A DNA stretch of 64,000 nucleotides from Natronobacterium texcoconense (lineage in GTDB: Archaea; Halobacteriota; Halobacteria; Halobacteriales; Natrialbaceae), in the NCBI RefSeq assembly GCF_900104065.1, contig NZ_FNLC01000002.1:1-64000 (forward strand). The letters run 5' to 3'. Shown here in pieces: positions 16,974 through 25,350 of the stretch. The stretch's first letter is position 1. Each line of letters begins with the position of its first letter. The position numbers and the translations under genes were made by a program. The notes under the pieces were generated by a model, which was not told the origin of the DNA, did no database searches, and saw nothing but the letters and a program-made list of their open reading frames with translations.

Positions 16974-18035
16974 ATGGAGACGACCCATCGAGTTTTCGTC
17001 GGCGACGCGCGGGACCTCTCGGAAATCGAGGACGACACGGCGGAACTCGTCGTCACGTCGCCGCCGTACCCGATGATCGAGATGTGGGACGACCTCTTTA
17101 CCGAACTCGATCCGGCCATCGGCGACGCACTCGAGTCGGGAGCGGGTCGCGAGGCGTTCGAGGCGATGCACGATCAACTCGATCGGGTCTGGGACGAACT
17201 CGAGCGCGTGCTCGTCGACGGCGGTATTGCCTGCATCAACGTCGGCGACGCGACGCGGTCGGTCGACGACAGCTTTCGAGTCTATCCGAACCACGCCCGC
17301 GTGCTCGAGGCTTTCGAGTCGCGAGGGTTCGATCCGCTCCCGGACGTCCTCTGGCGCAAACCGGCAAACAGTGCGGCGAAGTTCATGGGAAGCGGCACAC
17401 TGCCGCCGAACGCTTACGTCACGCTCGAACACGAGTACGTCCTGATCTTCCGCAAGGGCGGAGAAAAACGCGACTTCGAGCCGAAGGCCGACTGCCGCTA
17501 CGAGGCCGCCTACTTCTGGGAGGAGCGAAACCAGTGGTTTTCGGACGTCTGGACCGACGTCAGGGGCAAACTGCAGGCGCTCGAGGACGACGAACTCCGG
17601 GATCGGTCGGCTGCGTACCCATTCGAGATTCCGTACCGGCTGATCTGTATGTACTCGGCCTACGACGACACCGTGCTCGACCCGTTCTGGGGGACCGGCA
17701 CCACGTCGCTCGCGGCGATGTGTGCCGGCCGGAATTCCGTGGGGTACGAACTCGAGTCGGAGTTCCTCGAGGTCTTCCAGGACCGGGTGACGGACGCGCC
17801 CGATCTCTCGCGGTCGGTCGGTCGGGCGCGTCTCGAGCGCCATCGCGAGTTCGTCGAGCGTCGTCGCGAGGAGGGCAAGGAGTTCGGCTACGAGGCCGAC
17901 TACTACGATACGCCGGTGGTGACGAAGATGGAACAGGGACTGCGATTCCGCGAGGTCGCCGGCCTCGATCGGCTGGACGGCGACCGCGAGTCGACCGGCT
18001 ATCTGGCCGAACACGTCCCGCTCACGCTCGAGTGA
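16974..18035 (+). CDS. Orphan DNA methyltransferase (beta-class, probably N4-cytosine or N6-adenine)
   Basis: 353 residues from the ATG at 16974; a GTG nine bases earlier is in frame. The catalytic motif IV TSPPY is at 28-32, and the AdoMet-binding FWGTG motif is at 238-242. Catalytic motif before cofactor motif is the beta-class order. No restriction endonuclease gene is adjacent, so it is an orphan modification enzyme. Haloarchaea share a widely conserved orphan methylase that modifies CTAG (called Zim in Haloferax); this gene may be that enzyme, but I infer it from context and cannot prove the target. Confidence 0.85.
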   Translation: METTHRVFVGDARDLSEIEDDTAELVVTSPPYPMIEMWDDLFTELDPAIGDALESGAGREAFEAMHDQLDRVWDELERVLVDGGIACINVGDATRSVDDSFRVYPNHARVLEAFESRGFDPLPDVLWRKPANSAAKFMGSGTLPPNAYVTLEHEYVLIFRKGGEKRDFEPKADCRYEAAYFWEERNQWFSDVWTDVRGKLQALEDDELRDRSAAYPFEIPYRLICMYSAYDDTVLDPFWGTGTTSLAAMCAGRNSVGYELESEFLEVFQDRVTDAPDLSRSVGRARLERHREFVERRREEGKEFGYEADYYDTPVVTKMEQGLRFREVAGLDRLDGDRESTGYLAEHVPLTLE

Positions 18036-18087
18036 GAAACCGGCCGCTTCACCAGCGTTTTTGGGTGTCGTCCACGCGCACACTCCC

Positions 18088-19755
18088 ATGGACGAATCCG
18101 TCGATCTGGACCGATTCGACTCGAGACGCTCGACAGCCTACGGAAACCGGGGTATGGTCGCCACGAGCCAGCCCCTCGCCGCGGAAGCCGGCCTCTCCGT
18201 GCTCCGTGACGGTGGGAACGCCTTCGACGCGGCCGTCGCGACCGCGGCCGCGCTCAACGTCGTCGAACCGACCTCCACGGGACTGGGCGGCGACGTCTTC
18301 GCGCTCTACCGTACCGCAGACGGCGAGGTTGGAGCGATGCGCTCCTGTGGGCCGGCCCCCGCGGAGGCGACCATCGAGAACGTCAAAGGCGCACTCGAGG
18401 AGACCGACGACCTCGAGGAGTACTACCCAGAATCCCGTGGCTACGCCGTCGACAGCGACCAGGACGCCGACGACCTCGGAATGCCGTTTCTCGGACCACA
18501 CGCCGTCACGGTTCCCGGTACCGCACGCGGGTGGGAGGCAACCGTCCAGGAACTGGGTCGGAAGAGCCTGGGCGAGGTCCTCGAGCCGGCGATCCACTAC
18601 GCGACGGAGGGCTACCCTGTCTCGGAGATCATCGCCTACTACTGGAGCGGTGCGGAGGACCTGTTTACCGACGAGCACGCACGCGAGGCGTATCTCTTCG
18701 ACGGCGAGAGCCCCGATCCAGGCCAGACGGTCACGCTCCCACGTCTGGGCGAATCACTCGAGATGATCGCCGAAAACGGCGCCGACGTCGTCTACGAAGG
18801 CGAGATCGCCGACGCGATCGTCGAGGAGATCCAGTCCGCCGGCGGCTTCATGACCCACGACGACCTGGCGAGTTTCGAACCCGAGTTCGTCGACCCCGTC
18901 AGCACGACCTACAACGGCGCAGAGATCTACGAACTGCCACCGAACAACCAGGGCCTGCTCGCACTCGAGGCGCTGAACATCGCCGAGGAGATCGGGGCCG
19001 GAGAGCACGAGTACGACACGCCCGATCGGATTCACGCCTTCACGGAGGCGATGAAACTCGCGTTCGTCGACGGCCACCACTACGTCACCGACCCCGAGTT
19101 CGAGGAGATCCCGCCGCTGGAGTCGAAGTCCTACGCCCGCGAGCGCGCGCAGGCGATCGGCGACGAGCCGATTTCGAACCCGGAGGTCGGCGTCCCGAAT
19201 GCAAACGCCGAGGACGCAGACACCGTCCTGCTGACCGTCGGCGACGAGGAGGGGAACCTCGTCTCCTACATCAACTCCCGCTTTGCCGGCTTCGGGAGCG
19301 GACTCGTGGCGGGCGAGACGGGCATCGCGCTGCAGAACCGCGGCGCCTCGTTCTCGCTCGATCCCGACCATCCGAACAGCCTCGAGCCGAACAAACGGCC
19401 GTTCCACACGCTCGTGCCGGCGGTCGCGAAACTCGACGAGGACGACTGGATGGCCTTCGGCGTCATGGGCGGCTACATGCAGCCCCAGGGCCACGTCCAG
19501 GTCGTCTCGAACCTCGTCGACTACGGGATGACTCCCCAGGCCGCACTCGACGCACCGCGGTGGCGCTACCGCGAGGACGGAACCGTAGGTGTCGAGGAAC
19601 GGTTGCCGAAGAAGGCCAAACTCGCGCGGCGAGGCCACGACGTCGGCGTCCTGCCGCCCGTGATGTTCGGCGGCGCACAGCTCGTCCGTCGGCAGGGTGA
19701 CACCCTCGCCGGGGCGACGGAGCCGAGAAAGGACGGCGTCGCGATCGGCTACTAG
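18088..19755 (+). CDS. Gamma-glutamyltransferase family protein (Ntn hydrolase)
   Basis: 555 residues from the ATG at 18088. N-terminal features are GMVATSQPLAAEAGLSVLRD, GGNAFDAAVATAAALNVVEP and TGLGGDVFAL, the standard large-subunit signature. The family self-cleaves before a threonine that becomes the nucleophile; here T379 in EDADTVLLTV occupies that place, but the usual TTH is replaced by TVL. There is no export signal, so it should act in the cytosol, like some gamma-glutamyl hydrolase or acylase-type relatives. The substrate could be gamma-glutamylcysteine, the main haloarchaeal thiol, or another gamma-glutamyl compound. Confidence 0.88.
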   Translation: MDESVDLDRFDSRRSTAYGNRGMVATSQPLAAEAGLSVLRDGGNAFDAAVATAAALNVVEPTSTGLGGDVFALYRTADGEVGAMRSCGPAPAEATIENVKGALEETDDLEEYYPESRGYAVDSDQDADDLGMPFLGPHAVTVPGTARGWEATVQELGRKSLGEVLEPAIHYATEGYPVSEIIAYYWSGAEDLFTDEHAREAYLFDGESPDPGQTVTLPRLGESLEMIAENGADVVYEGEIADAIVEEIQSAGGFMTHDDLASFEPEFVDPVSTTYNGAEIYELPPNNQGLLALEALNIAEEIGAGEHEYDTPDRIHAFTEAMKLAFVDGHHYVTDPEFEEIPPLESKSYARERAQAIGDEPISNPEVGVPNANAEDADTVLLTVGDEEGNLVSYINSRFAGFGSGLVAGETGIALQNRGASFSLDPDHPNSLEPNKRPFHTLVPAVAKLDEDDWMAFGVMGGYMQPQGHVQVVSNLVDYGMTPQAALDAPRWRYREDGTVGVEERLPKKAKLARRGHDVGVLPPVMFGGAQLVRRQGDTLAGATEPRKDGVAIGY

Positions 19756-19780
19756 CCCATCGGTCGGGCGTGGGCCGTCA

Positions 19781-20632
19781 CTAGCGAATACGAAGGGCGA
19801 TCTCACCCAGTATCGTCGTCCGGAACCGCTCCTTTCCGCGTTCGACGAGCTCTTTCTTCTGGAGTTTCTCGACCACGTCGGCTGCCGGCGGCGCGTCCTC
19901 CGGGAGCAGGGTCGGGATGGAGTCGGGTCCGAGTCCGACCTGGACGGCGCCGAGCGCGTTCTCCTCGGCTGCCGAGAGCGCGACCTTTTCCGCCTTTCCG
20001 CGAGTGTCCCGGTAGTCGCTCTGGAGGTACTGGCCGAGAAGCTGTAGCTTCCGCGTGTCCGGAGCGGCGACGATCGTCGTCGTCGGCTGTGTCCCGGCTC
20101 GATGGGTGCACTCGACCGACGGATAGCTGGTCCGAAACGTCTCCTCGGTCTCGTAGCGCAGGTGGATCACCGACGAGAGGTCGATCGAGAGCGATCCGTT
20201 TTTCGTGGAGAACACCGCCTTCCCCCGTTTCGCGGAAATTTTGGCCCGGCGCGACGACGGCTCGAGCATCCGGCCGCTGCGTCTCGCCGGATGGTACAGC
20301 AAGACCGTCGTCCCGCGAAGCAACAGATTCGTCAACAACAGCCTGAACTTCTCGGCCATCGCGCCGTCCTTCTCGATGTGGAGGGTCTGACCGCCGCGTT
20401 TCGTCCTGTACTTTACCGTGATCGTGTTCGAGAAGAACCGCTCGAGTTTTCCCGAAATCGAGTTCATCGAGACGTGGACGATCCGATCGGTCGGTACGGT
20501 GACTTTCTCGTTGCTCGAGACGGCGATGAGCCGGTCGTTGGCGAGAAGCACACGGGAGCGGACGGGCTTGTTGCCCCCCATTCGGGGCGTCACTACCCGT
20601 GCCGTAAAGTCTGCGATGACGGAATCTCCCAT
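19781..20632 (-). CDS. CheF-like taxis adaptor protein
   Basis: 283 residues. The opening MGDSVIADFTARVVTPRMGG, the pleckstrin-like beta stretches (VLLANDRLIAVSSNEKVTVP, SFSTKNGS-type strands), and the winged-helix-like C-terminus (EENALGAVQVGLG, then VEKLQKKELVERGKERFRTT) match the archaeal CheF family. CheF links the chemotaxis protein CheY to the archaellum switch. No che or arl genes are in this window, so this may be a dispersed paralog. A TATA-like cttaatt lies about 30 bases upstream of the ATG. Confidence 0.78.
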   Translation of the reverse strand: MGDSVIADFTARVVTPRMGGNKPVRSRVLLANDRLIAVSSNEKVTVPTDRIVHVSMNSISGKLERFFSNTITVKYRTKRGGQTLHIEKDGAMAEKFRLLLTNLLLRGTTVLLYHPARRSGRMLEPSSRRAKISAKRGKAVFSTKNGSLSIDLSSVIHLRYETEETFRTSYPSVECTHRAGTQPTTTIVAAPDTRKLQLLGQYLQSDYRDTRGKAEKVALSAAEENALGAVQVGLGPDSIPTLLPEDAPPAADVVEKLQKKELVERGKERFRTTILGEIALRIR

Positions 20633-20873
20633 GCGACCTATCCGACAATCCGTGCATCATCAATTAAGTGTTAAGTCTCGATTCGCCGTTTCGAGTCGTG
20701 AATCATATCGTCGGCATTGTCCCAGCCCGTAGCCACTACGAATTGCCGCTACTCGACTGAACGGCACGAACCGGATAATCCAACGCCTGATATGACACTC
20801 ATTAGATACTGGTCGACGAGTCTCCCCACAGGACGGTGTCAGCGAACGAAGAACGAACGTACTCGAGCCAGTC

Positions 20874-21128
20874 TCAACGCAGTTCGCCACTCACCAAATC
20901 CAGCGCGTCGTCTATCCACCCAGGAAGCGGCCGCGTCGGTGGATCTCGATCGACACAGCGTCCATCCTCGAACTCGAGGATCCACTCGTCTTGGCCGTGT
21001 TCGATCGTGACGGTTCGGCGGGTTCCGTCGCCGTATTCGACCTCGAGGGTGGCCTCGCTCGGTACTTCCGACGGAACGTCGTGCCCGAGGTCGCTGCGGA
21101 GGTCGATTCGTCGCTCGATAGTTGCCAT
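20874..21128 (-). CDS. Small acidic protein (84 aa), unknown function
   Basis: A short beta-rich protein (ATLEVEYGDGTRRTVTIEHG, then WILEFEDGRCVD) of a type conserved in haloarchaea, ending in an amphipathic helix (PGWIDDALDLVSGELR). The ATG is at 21126-21128. A TATA-like catttaatgg is at about 21155-21164 and two perfect palindromes lie between it and the start codon, so the gene may be tightly regulated. No function recognised. Confidence 0.65.
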   Translation of the reverse strand: MATIERRIDLRSDLGHDVPSEVPSEATLEVEYGDGTRRTVTIEHGQDEWILEFEDGRCVDRDPPTRPLPGWIDDALDLVSGELR

Positions 21129-21129
21129 G

Positions 21130-21155
21130 ACAGTCGACTGTTGGACCGACGGTCC
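21130..21155 (-). promoter_or_regulatory. Two adjacent palindromes between TATA box and start
   Basis: The 12-base palindrome acagtcgactgt (21130-21141) is followed by ggacc-gac-ggtcc (21143-21155). Both are downstream of the TATA-like box of the 84-residue gene and within its expected leader, so they are candidate operators or an mRNA hairpin. Confidence 0.45.
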
Positions 21156-21352
21156 ATTAAATGATCCTACAATTTCGGTTCGTGGGAGCGAGAAATATAC
21201 CGTGTCTCGAGATAGTGGCAGCGTGTCCGAACTCTCTTGTTACTGGTAGAACCAGCATGTTACAGCGGCTTTCGAACTAACACTGATTCAGCGGATCGTC
21301 GAAATAGTCAACTGGCCAAAATTTATTAACAGCTTCTATTACGATCACCACT

Positions 21353-21703
21353 ATGGCAAGTGCTCAGATGGAGCGATCAGCCGGAGAAACCGAGAAATAT
21401 TGCTCGAGTTGTGGAGAGATAATCAAAAAGAAGGCAGAACTCTGTCCCGAGTGTGGGGTTCGAAATGAGAACCCAACTTCCTCGGGAGAGTCTTCAACTA
21501 TCGGGTATCAGGGCTACCTGATTATTGGGGTCCTTTCAGCGACTCTCGCTCTTCTCTTCGTCCCGCCTGTCTTCGGTGCAGTCGCCATCTTTTGTGGCTA
21601 TCAGGTCTACAAGAGACACAACGAACTGGGTGGGATCGGGCTGATGATCTACGGCGGAGTCGCGCTCGTATTTGGAATGATACTCGGAATGATTACTTTT
21701 TGA
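21353..21703 (+). CDS. Zinc-ribbon membrane protein
   Basis: 116 residues. A zinc ribbon with CSSCGEI (residues 17-23) and CPECGVR (about 31-37) sits at the N-terminus, followed by two hydrophobic segments (GYLIIGVLSATLALLFVPPV and GIGLMIYGGVALVFGMILGM). This is the common zinc-ribbon-plus-two-helices architecture of small membrane proteins. The TATA-like aatttattaaca is about 27 bases before the ATG, so the mRNA is probably leaderless. Role unknown. Confidence 0.8.
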   Translation: MASAQMERSAGETEKYCSSCGEIIKKKAELCPECGVRNENPTSSGESSTIGYQGYLIIGVLSATLALLFVPPVFGAVAIFCGYQVYKRHNELGGIGLMIYGGVALVFGMILGMITF

Positions 21704-21977
21704 GACGATTCGGAAACCAGATCTCGAACAACGCAGTAACCCCGTCGACGTCAGATGACGGTGACGAGCCCGTCATCGAACACGCTGGGCACAGACTACA
21801 GACTCGTCACTCGTCTTCGACTCGTTTCGTTTGAGGAGGGCTCCGAACCTACGAGAGAGCAAACTTTCTCGAGCCTACGCTCGCTCGTTTCACTCGCTCG
21901 CGAAGACCATCGGGTTCTCCGCCTCCCCGGGCATTTTACGGCGTCGCCACTCACTGCGTTCGTGGCTCCATCGAAAA
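21704..21977. other. Region downstream of tRNA-Met with inverted copy of the tRNA 3' end
   Basis: A perfect 16-bp inverted repeat joins cctccccgggcatttt (21922-21937) to the tRNA-Met 3' end and flank at 21974-21989. The loop contains a short stem, gccac/gtggc, around tcactgcgttc. Further out, near 21888-21905, is the haloarchaeal-style repeat gctcgctcgtttcactcgctcgcg. Short frames here overlap these repeats and are not convincing genes. Confidence 0.7.
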
Positions 21978-22128
21978 TGCCCGGGGAGGGCTCCGAACCC
22001 TCGATCTCCGCATGTCCCAGGTCCGAGGCTCGGCGGTCCTCGTGGGGACACGGAGGCTTCCAAGGCGTACCGCACCGAATCTCTGAACCCTATGAGTGCG
22101 GCGCTATGTCCAGCTAAGCCACCCGGGC
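21978..22128 (-). tRNA. Elongator tRNA-Met (CAU) with intron
   Basis: The acceptor stem pairs GCCCGGG (22122-22128 on the complement) with CCCGGGC next to discriminator A at 21978. The D-arm GGCTTAGCTGGACATAGCGCC, anticodon stem CCGCA/TGCGG and T-arm GAGGGTTCGGAGCCCTC are clear. The anticodon CAT is at 22092-22094. A 77-base intron (22014-22090) interrupts the anticodon loop after position 37, the canonical archaeal site, and haloarchaeal elongator tRNA-Met is known to carry an intron. A TATA-like gcttaaag (22155-22162) lies about 30 bases upstream. Confidence 0.92.
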
Positions 22129-22231
22129 TCACTCTCCCGTTGTGCGGTTTGACTCTTTAAGCTTCTCATTCGGATCTGTTATGCAACGGGGACCCACGGA
22201 TTTATCACAGGGCCATGCGAAACATTTCGCC

Positions 22232-23446
22232 ATGAGCTTCCCCGGCATCGTTCAGTCTACTCTCGGTGGTGAGGAAATCGCAGCGCGAGTCTCTCTCGGC
22301 GGCGACGACGAACTCTTCGTTACTTCTTCACGCACGCTCGTGTACCGCGCAGACGGACTTCTGAGCGACGAATCGGTCGAAGAATACAGCCACGAAGCCG
22401 ATCGTTTAACCCTCTCGGAAGGCCGTCGCAAGACCAAGTTCACCCTCGAGTACTCCCTCGAGGACACCCAGAAGTTCACGATCCCCTCGAGCAAGACCGA
22501 CGCCGTCCTCCACCCGGTGCTTGCTGGCGTCTTGAACGGCAACGGGATCACCGAACCTGGCGAGACGGTCGTCCAGACCTACCGGTTCAGCGAACTCACG
22601 CTGATCATTACGAGCGAACGCCTCGTCAAACACATCGGTGAGGCAGTCTGGGACGAGGACTACCAGGAGTATCACTTCTCGAACGTGACCGAACTCGCCT
22701 TCGAAGACGGAAGCGTCGCAACCCAGATCGTCCTCACCGTCGACGGTCGCCCACAGCGGATCAAAGCCCCCAACGAGCAGGCAAACGACCTCCGCGAACG
22801 GCTCAAACGAGCCCTGTTCGAATACCACGACGTCTCCTCGCTCGAGGAGTTCAACGAACTCGCCAGCGAGGACGACGAGTTCGAACCGGCCGACGACCGC
22901 AGTGCCTCGATGGACTTCGGCGACAGCGTCGATCCGCTCACGTCCGACTCGTCTGAGGCTGTCGACGCCGATCCAGATGTCCCACCCGCGAGGGAAAACA
23001 CGGCTTCGGACTCGACTGCGGACCCGCTCTCCGGTGGCAGCGACGCACAGACGGTCGGTCGCACGGAACCGGCCGAGGAGACACAGGCCGTCGACCAGCA
23101 GCGGGCCGAGACACAGAGCCGACAGCAGACCGAACGCGTCGAGTCCGGAACCAGTGAGGGTGACGACGAGTTCGAGCCTGCGACCGTCGAAACCGCGAAC
23201 GTCTTCGACGCGGAGGCCGAGGAAGCCGAGGCCGGGAGACAGTCCGGAACGGCAACCGAGCCCGAACCCGAAACGGAGCCCGCGTCCAGCAAGACGTCAG
23301 CCGCGACCACGACGACGGAGACGGACCCGGAGCTTCTCGAGCGCATCGAGAGCCTCGAGGAGACCGTCCAGCATCAGAGCGACGTCATCGAAAAACAGCG
23401 ACAGACGATCGAACAGCTGATCGCGGAACTTCGACAGGGCCGATAG
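22232..23446 (+). CDS. DUF7115-type haloarchaeal protein with PH-like N-terminus and coiled-coil end
   Basis: 404 residues from the ATG at 22232, about 27 bases after the box atttatca and so likely leaderless; the open frame extends upstream into the tRNA region without meaning. Residues about 1-210 contain two beta-rich halves (ELFVTSSRTLVYRADGLLSD and LTLIITSERLVKHIGEAVWD) that look like paired PH-like or short-PH domains. A very acidic, low-complexity linker of about 150 residues follows, then a C-terminal coiled coil (IESLEETVQHQSDVIEKQRQ). A cytoplasmic scaffold role is possible; function unknown. Confidence 0.72.
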   Translation: MSFPGIVQSTLGGEEIAARVSLGGDDELFVTSSRTLVYRADGLLSDESVEEYSHEADRLTLSEGRRKTKFTLEYSLEDTQKFTIPSSKTDAVLHPVLAGVLNGNGITEPGETVVQTYRFSELTLIITSERLVKHIGEAVWDEDYQEYHFSNVTELAFEDGSVATQIVLTVDGRPQRIKAPNEQANDLRERLKRALFEYHDVSSLEEFNELASEDDEFEPADDRSASMDFGDSVDPLTSDSSEAVDADPDVPPARENTASDSTADPLSGGSDAQTVGRTEPAEETQAVDQQRAETQSRQQTERVESGTSEGDDEFEPATVETANVFDAEAEEAEAGRQSGTATEPEPETEPASSKTSAATTTTETDPELLERIESLEETVQHQSDVIEKQRQTIEQLIAELRQGR

Positions 23447-23458
23447 CCCACCTCCTTC

Positions 23459-23875
23459 TTACTCTCTGCCCGTTACTTTCCGAATACAGGACGAGCCAAA
23501 GGGTCCGAGTTCGCCCGCCTCGAGGTCGACGAAGTAGCCGGTCGAGAGCCCGGAGCCACAACGCTTGCAGGTGAACTCTCCTTCCTTGGTGATCACGTCG
23601 CTGTCGAACCGCACGTACTGGCGGCTCTTCGGGCGAATGATCCCGTCCTCGCGGTCGATGATGCCGTGGAGTTCGGCCTCGTCGAGGATCGTCCGGGTAA
23701 CTGTCGGATCCGTCGTGACGGTTTCGATCCGGTCGACGACCGCTGGAAGCGGCAGCGACTCGTGTTCGAGTCGCTCAAGCAAGGCGAGACCGAGTTCGAC
23801 CCGATCGTCGTCGTACTCGCGGCGCTGGCCGTCGCTGCTCGATTCCGCGTCGGTCCCGCTTCCGTCGCCAGCCAT
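23459..23875 (-). CDS. DUF5830 family protein (zinc-binding)
   Basis: 138 residues. An N-terminal helical part (VELGLALLERLEHESLPLPA, then TDPTVTRTILDEAELHG) resembles a winged helix, and the C-terminal part has CKRCGSGLSTGYFVDLE and a later cysteine (GSSCIRK), consistent with a zinc ribbon that recalls nucleic-acid-binding proteins. This fits the haloarchaeal family annotated as DUF5830. It is divergent from the TVP38-like gene with 90 bases between. Function unknown. Confidence 0.72.
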   Translation of the reverse strand: MAGDGSGTDAESSSDGQRREYDDDRVELGLALLERLEHESLPLPAVVDRIETVTTDPTVTRTILDEAELHGIIDREDGIIRPKSRQYVRFDSDVITKEGEFTCKRCGSGLSTGYFVDLEAGELGPFGSSCIRKVTGRE

Positions 23876-23965
23876 CGACCGAGACGTCGGCCCGTACCGA
23901 CTACTGTCTTTTGGGCTCGCCGGGCGAGCACAAGACCTTCAACACTCGAGGCAGAATTCGGATCG

Positions 23966-24694
23966 ATGATGTTGCCGTCGGTCCCACGTCGAGCGATCGG
24001 TGGAGCGGTCGTAGCGGTCGCGGTCGTCACCGCCGGACTCGTGCTGTCGCCGTCGGCGGCGTCCGACACGCTCGAAGCAGTTTCGAACGATCCGTATCTC
24101 TTCGGGCTCGTCGTCGCCTCTCTCTATCTCGTCCGACCGCTGCTTGCCTGGCCGACGACGCCGCTCGCGCTGGTCGTCGGTTACGGCTTCGGCGTCGCCG
24201 TCGGCGTTCCCGTCGCCCTCGCAGGCGTCGTCGTAACGGTCTTGCCGGTCTTTCTTGCAGTTGGCTGGTTCGCGACCGACGACGAACCCGCCGGTACTGG
24301 CGTGACGTGCGACGGCGACGTTCTCGAGCGGGCTGGCGACGTCGTCGCCCGGTACTACGAGACTGCCGGCTCGGTTCGAGGGGTCACGGCCTCGAGACTG
24401 GCACCGATCCCGTCGGACGTCTCGACCGCTGCTGCAGCGATTAGTGGCGTCCGACTGCGACACTTCGTGGCTGGAACGGTACTCGGCGAGTTCCCCTGGA
24501 CTGTTGCGGCGGTCGTCGTCGGCGCGTCCGCCTCGAGCGTCACGACCGACGGTCTCGGCGAGGTCGGACTGGCGGTTTCCGTCGCGTGTGTCCTCGGTGC
24601 CGTCGTGTTGCTCGCACGGCCTGCCTACCGGTCGCTGCAGGGTCGCCATCGAACGCGAGACTCGCAGTCCTCGAGTCGACCACCGGACGGGTAG
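23966..24694 (+). CDS. TVP38/TMEM64 (DedA-like, VTT domain) membrane protein
   Basis: 242 residues from the double ATG at 23966/23969; sequence upstream in the frame is unrelated. About five hydrophobic segments are present. The VTT-domain signature is recognisable as the re-entrant segment GSVRGVTASRLAPIPSDVST followed by GVRLRHFVAGTVLGEFPWT. The family is linked to lipid scrambling or small-molecule membrane transport in bacteria; the archaeal role is unclear. Confidence 0.82.
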   Translation: MMLPSVPRRAIGGAVVAVAVVTAGLVLSPSAASDTLEAVSNDPYLFGLVVASLYLVRPLLAWPTTPLALVVGYGFGVAVGVPVALAGVVVTVLPVFLAVGWFATDDEPAGTGVTCDGDVLERAGDVVARYYETAGSVRGVTASRLAPIPSDVSTAAAAISGVRLRHFVAGTVLGEFPWTVAAVVVGASASSVTTDGLGEVGLAVSVACVLGAVVLLARPAYRSLQGRHRTRDSQSSSRPPDG

Positions 24695-24777
24695 TTCCGT
24701 TCCAGCCGTCTGCTGCGGGGTCGAACCGACTCGAAAAGAGGGGGCGCCCCATCAGATCAGGCCTGGACCGCCACTGA

Positions 24778-25350
24778 TCAGTTCGTCTCCCTGCCGTCGG
24801 AATCGTCGTTCCTGTTTGCCTTCGAGGCCATGTCGCGTTTCACGTTCGTATCCCACCAGTTCGAGGATTTCTTGTCGTCTTCGTTCTCGTCGGAGTCCGT
24901 CCGGTCGTTTCCGTCCGAATCCGACCGTGGTTTCGGCCGCTGTCGCTCGAGAAAGGAAGGGCGTCGTACTCGCTGCGTGCTGTCGACGTAGAACGTGTCG
25001 ATGTCGAGCCCTCGAAGCGGCCGCGGGAGACCGAGCGTTTCGTCGAGGTCGACCGAGTCCGGCATGTCGTCCGGATCGACCGTCGTCTTCTCCTCGACGA
25101 GTTGCTCCCAGACCTGTTCGTCGCGGCTGACGGTCGGCCGCGTGGCACCTGCCCGCTCTCGCCCCTTCTGGTAGGCAATCTCGACGAAACTCCGGTCGTA
25201 GGTCGTCTCGGCTGCCTCCGTGAGTCGGTCCAGTTCGCCGGGATACTCCTCACCCAGTTCTTCGGCAACTCCCAGCGCAAACGCCCGTCCGATGATCTGA
25301 TCGCGATCATCGAGCGTCTCCCAGTCGGTGCCGAAGTTGCGTTCGTACAT
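24778..25350 (-). CDS. Acidic protein of unknown function, coupled to KaiC-like ATPase
   Basis: 190 residues. It starts on the ATG that shares a base with the stop of the upstream ATPase (25350), so the two are co-translated. An N-terminal helical half (DQIIGRAFALGVAEELGEEY, then RSFVEIAYQKGRERA) precedes a central PRPLRGLDIDTFYVDS segment and a highly charged disordered tail. I know no family for it. The coupling suggests that it works with, or is regulated by, the ATPase. Confidence 0.7.
   Translation of the reverse strand: MYERNFGTDWETLDDRDQIIGRAFALGVAEELGEEYPGELDRLTEAAETTYDRSFVEIAYQKGRERAGATRPTVSRDEQVWEQLVEEKTTVDPDDMPDSVDLDETLGLPRPLRGLDIDTFYVDSTQRVRRPSFLERQRPKPRSDSDGNDRTDSDENEDDKKSSNWWDTNVKRDMASKANRNDDSDGRETN

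Noticed and set aside
16236-18089. 617-codon frame opposite the acidic membrane protein and the methylase
   Set aside because: It runs antisense to two genes with recognisable features and has serine-rich and arginine-rich low complexity, typical of a G+C-driven shadow.
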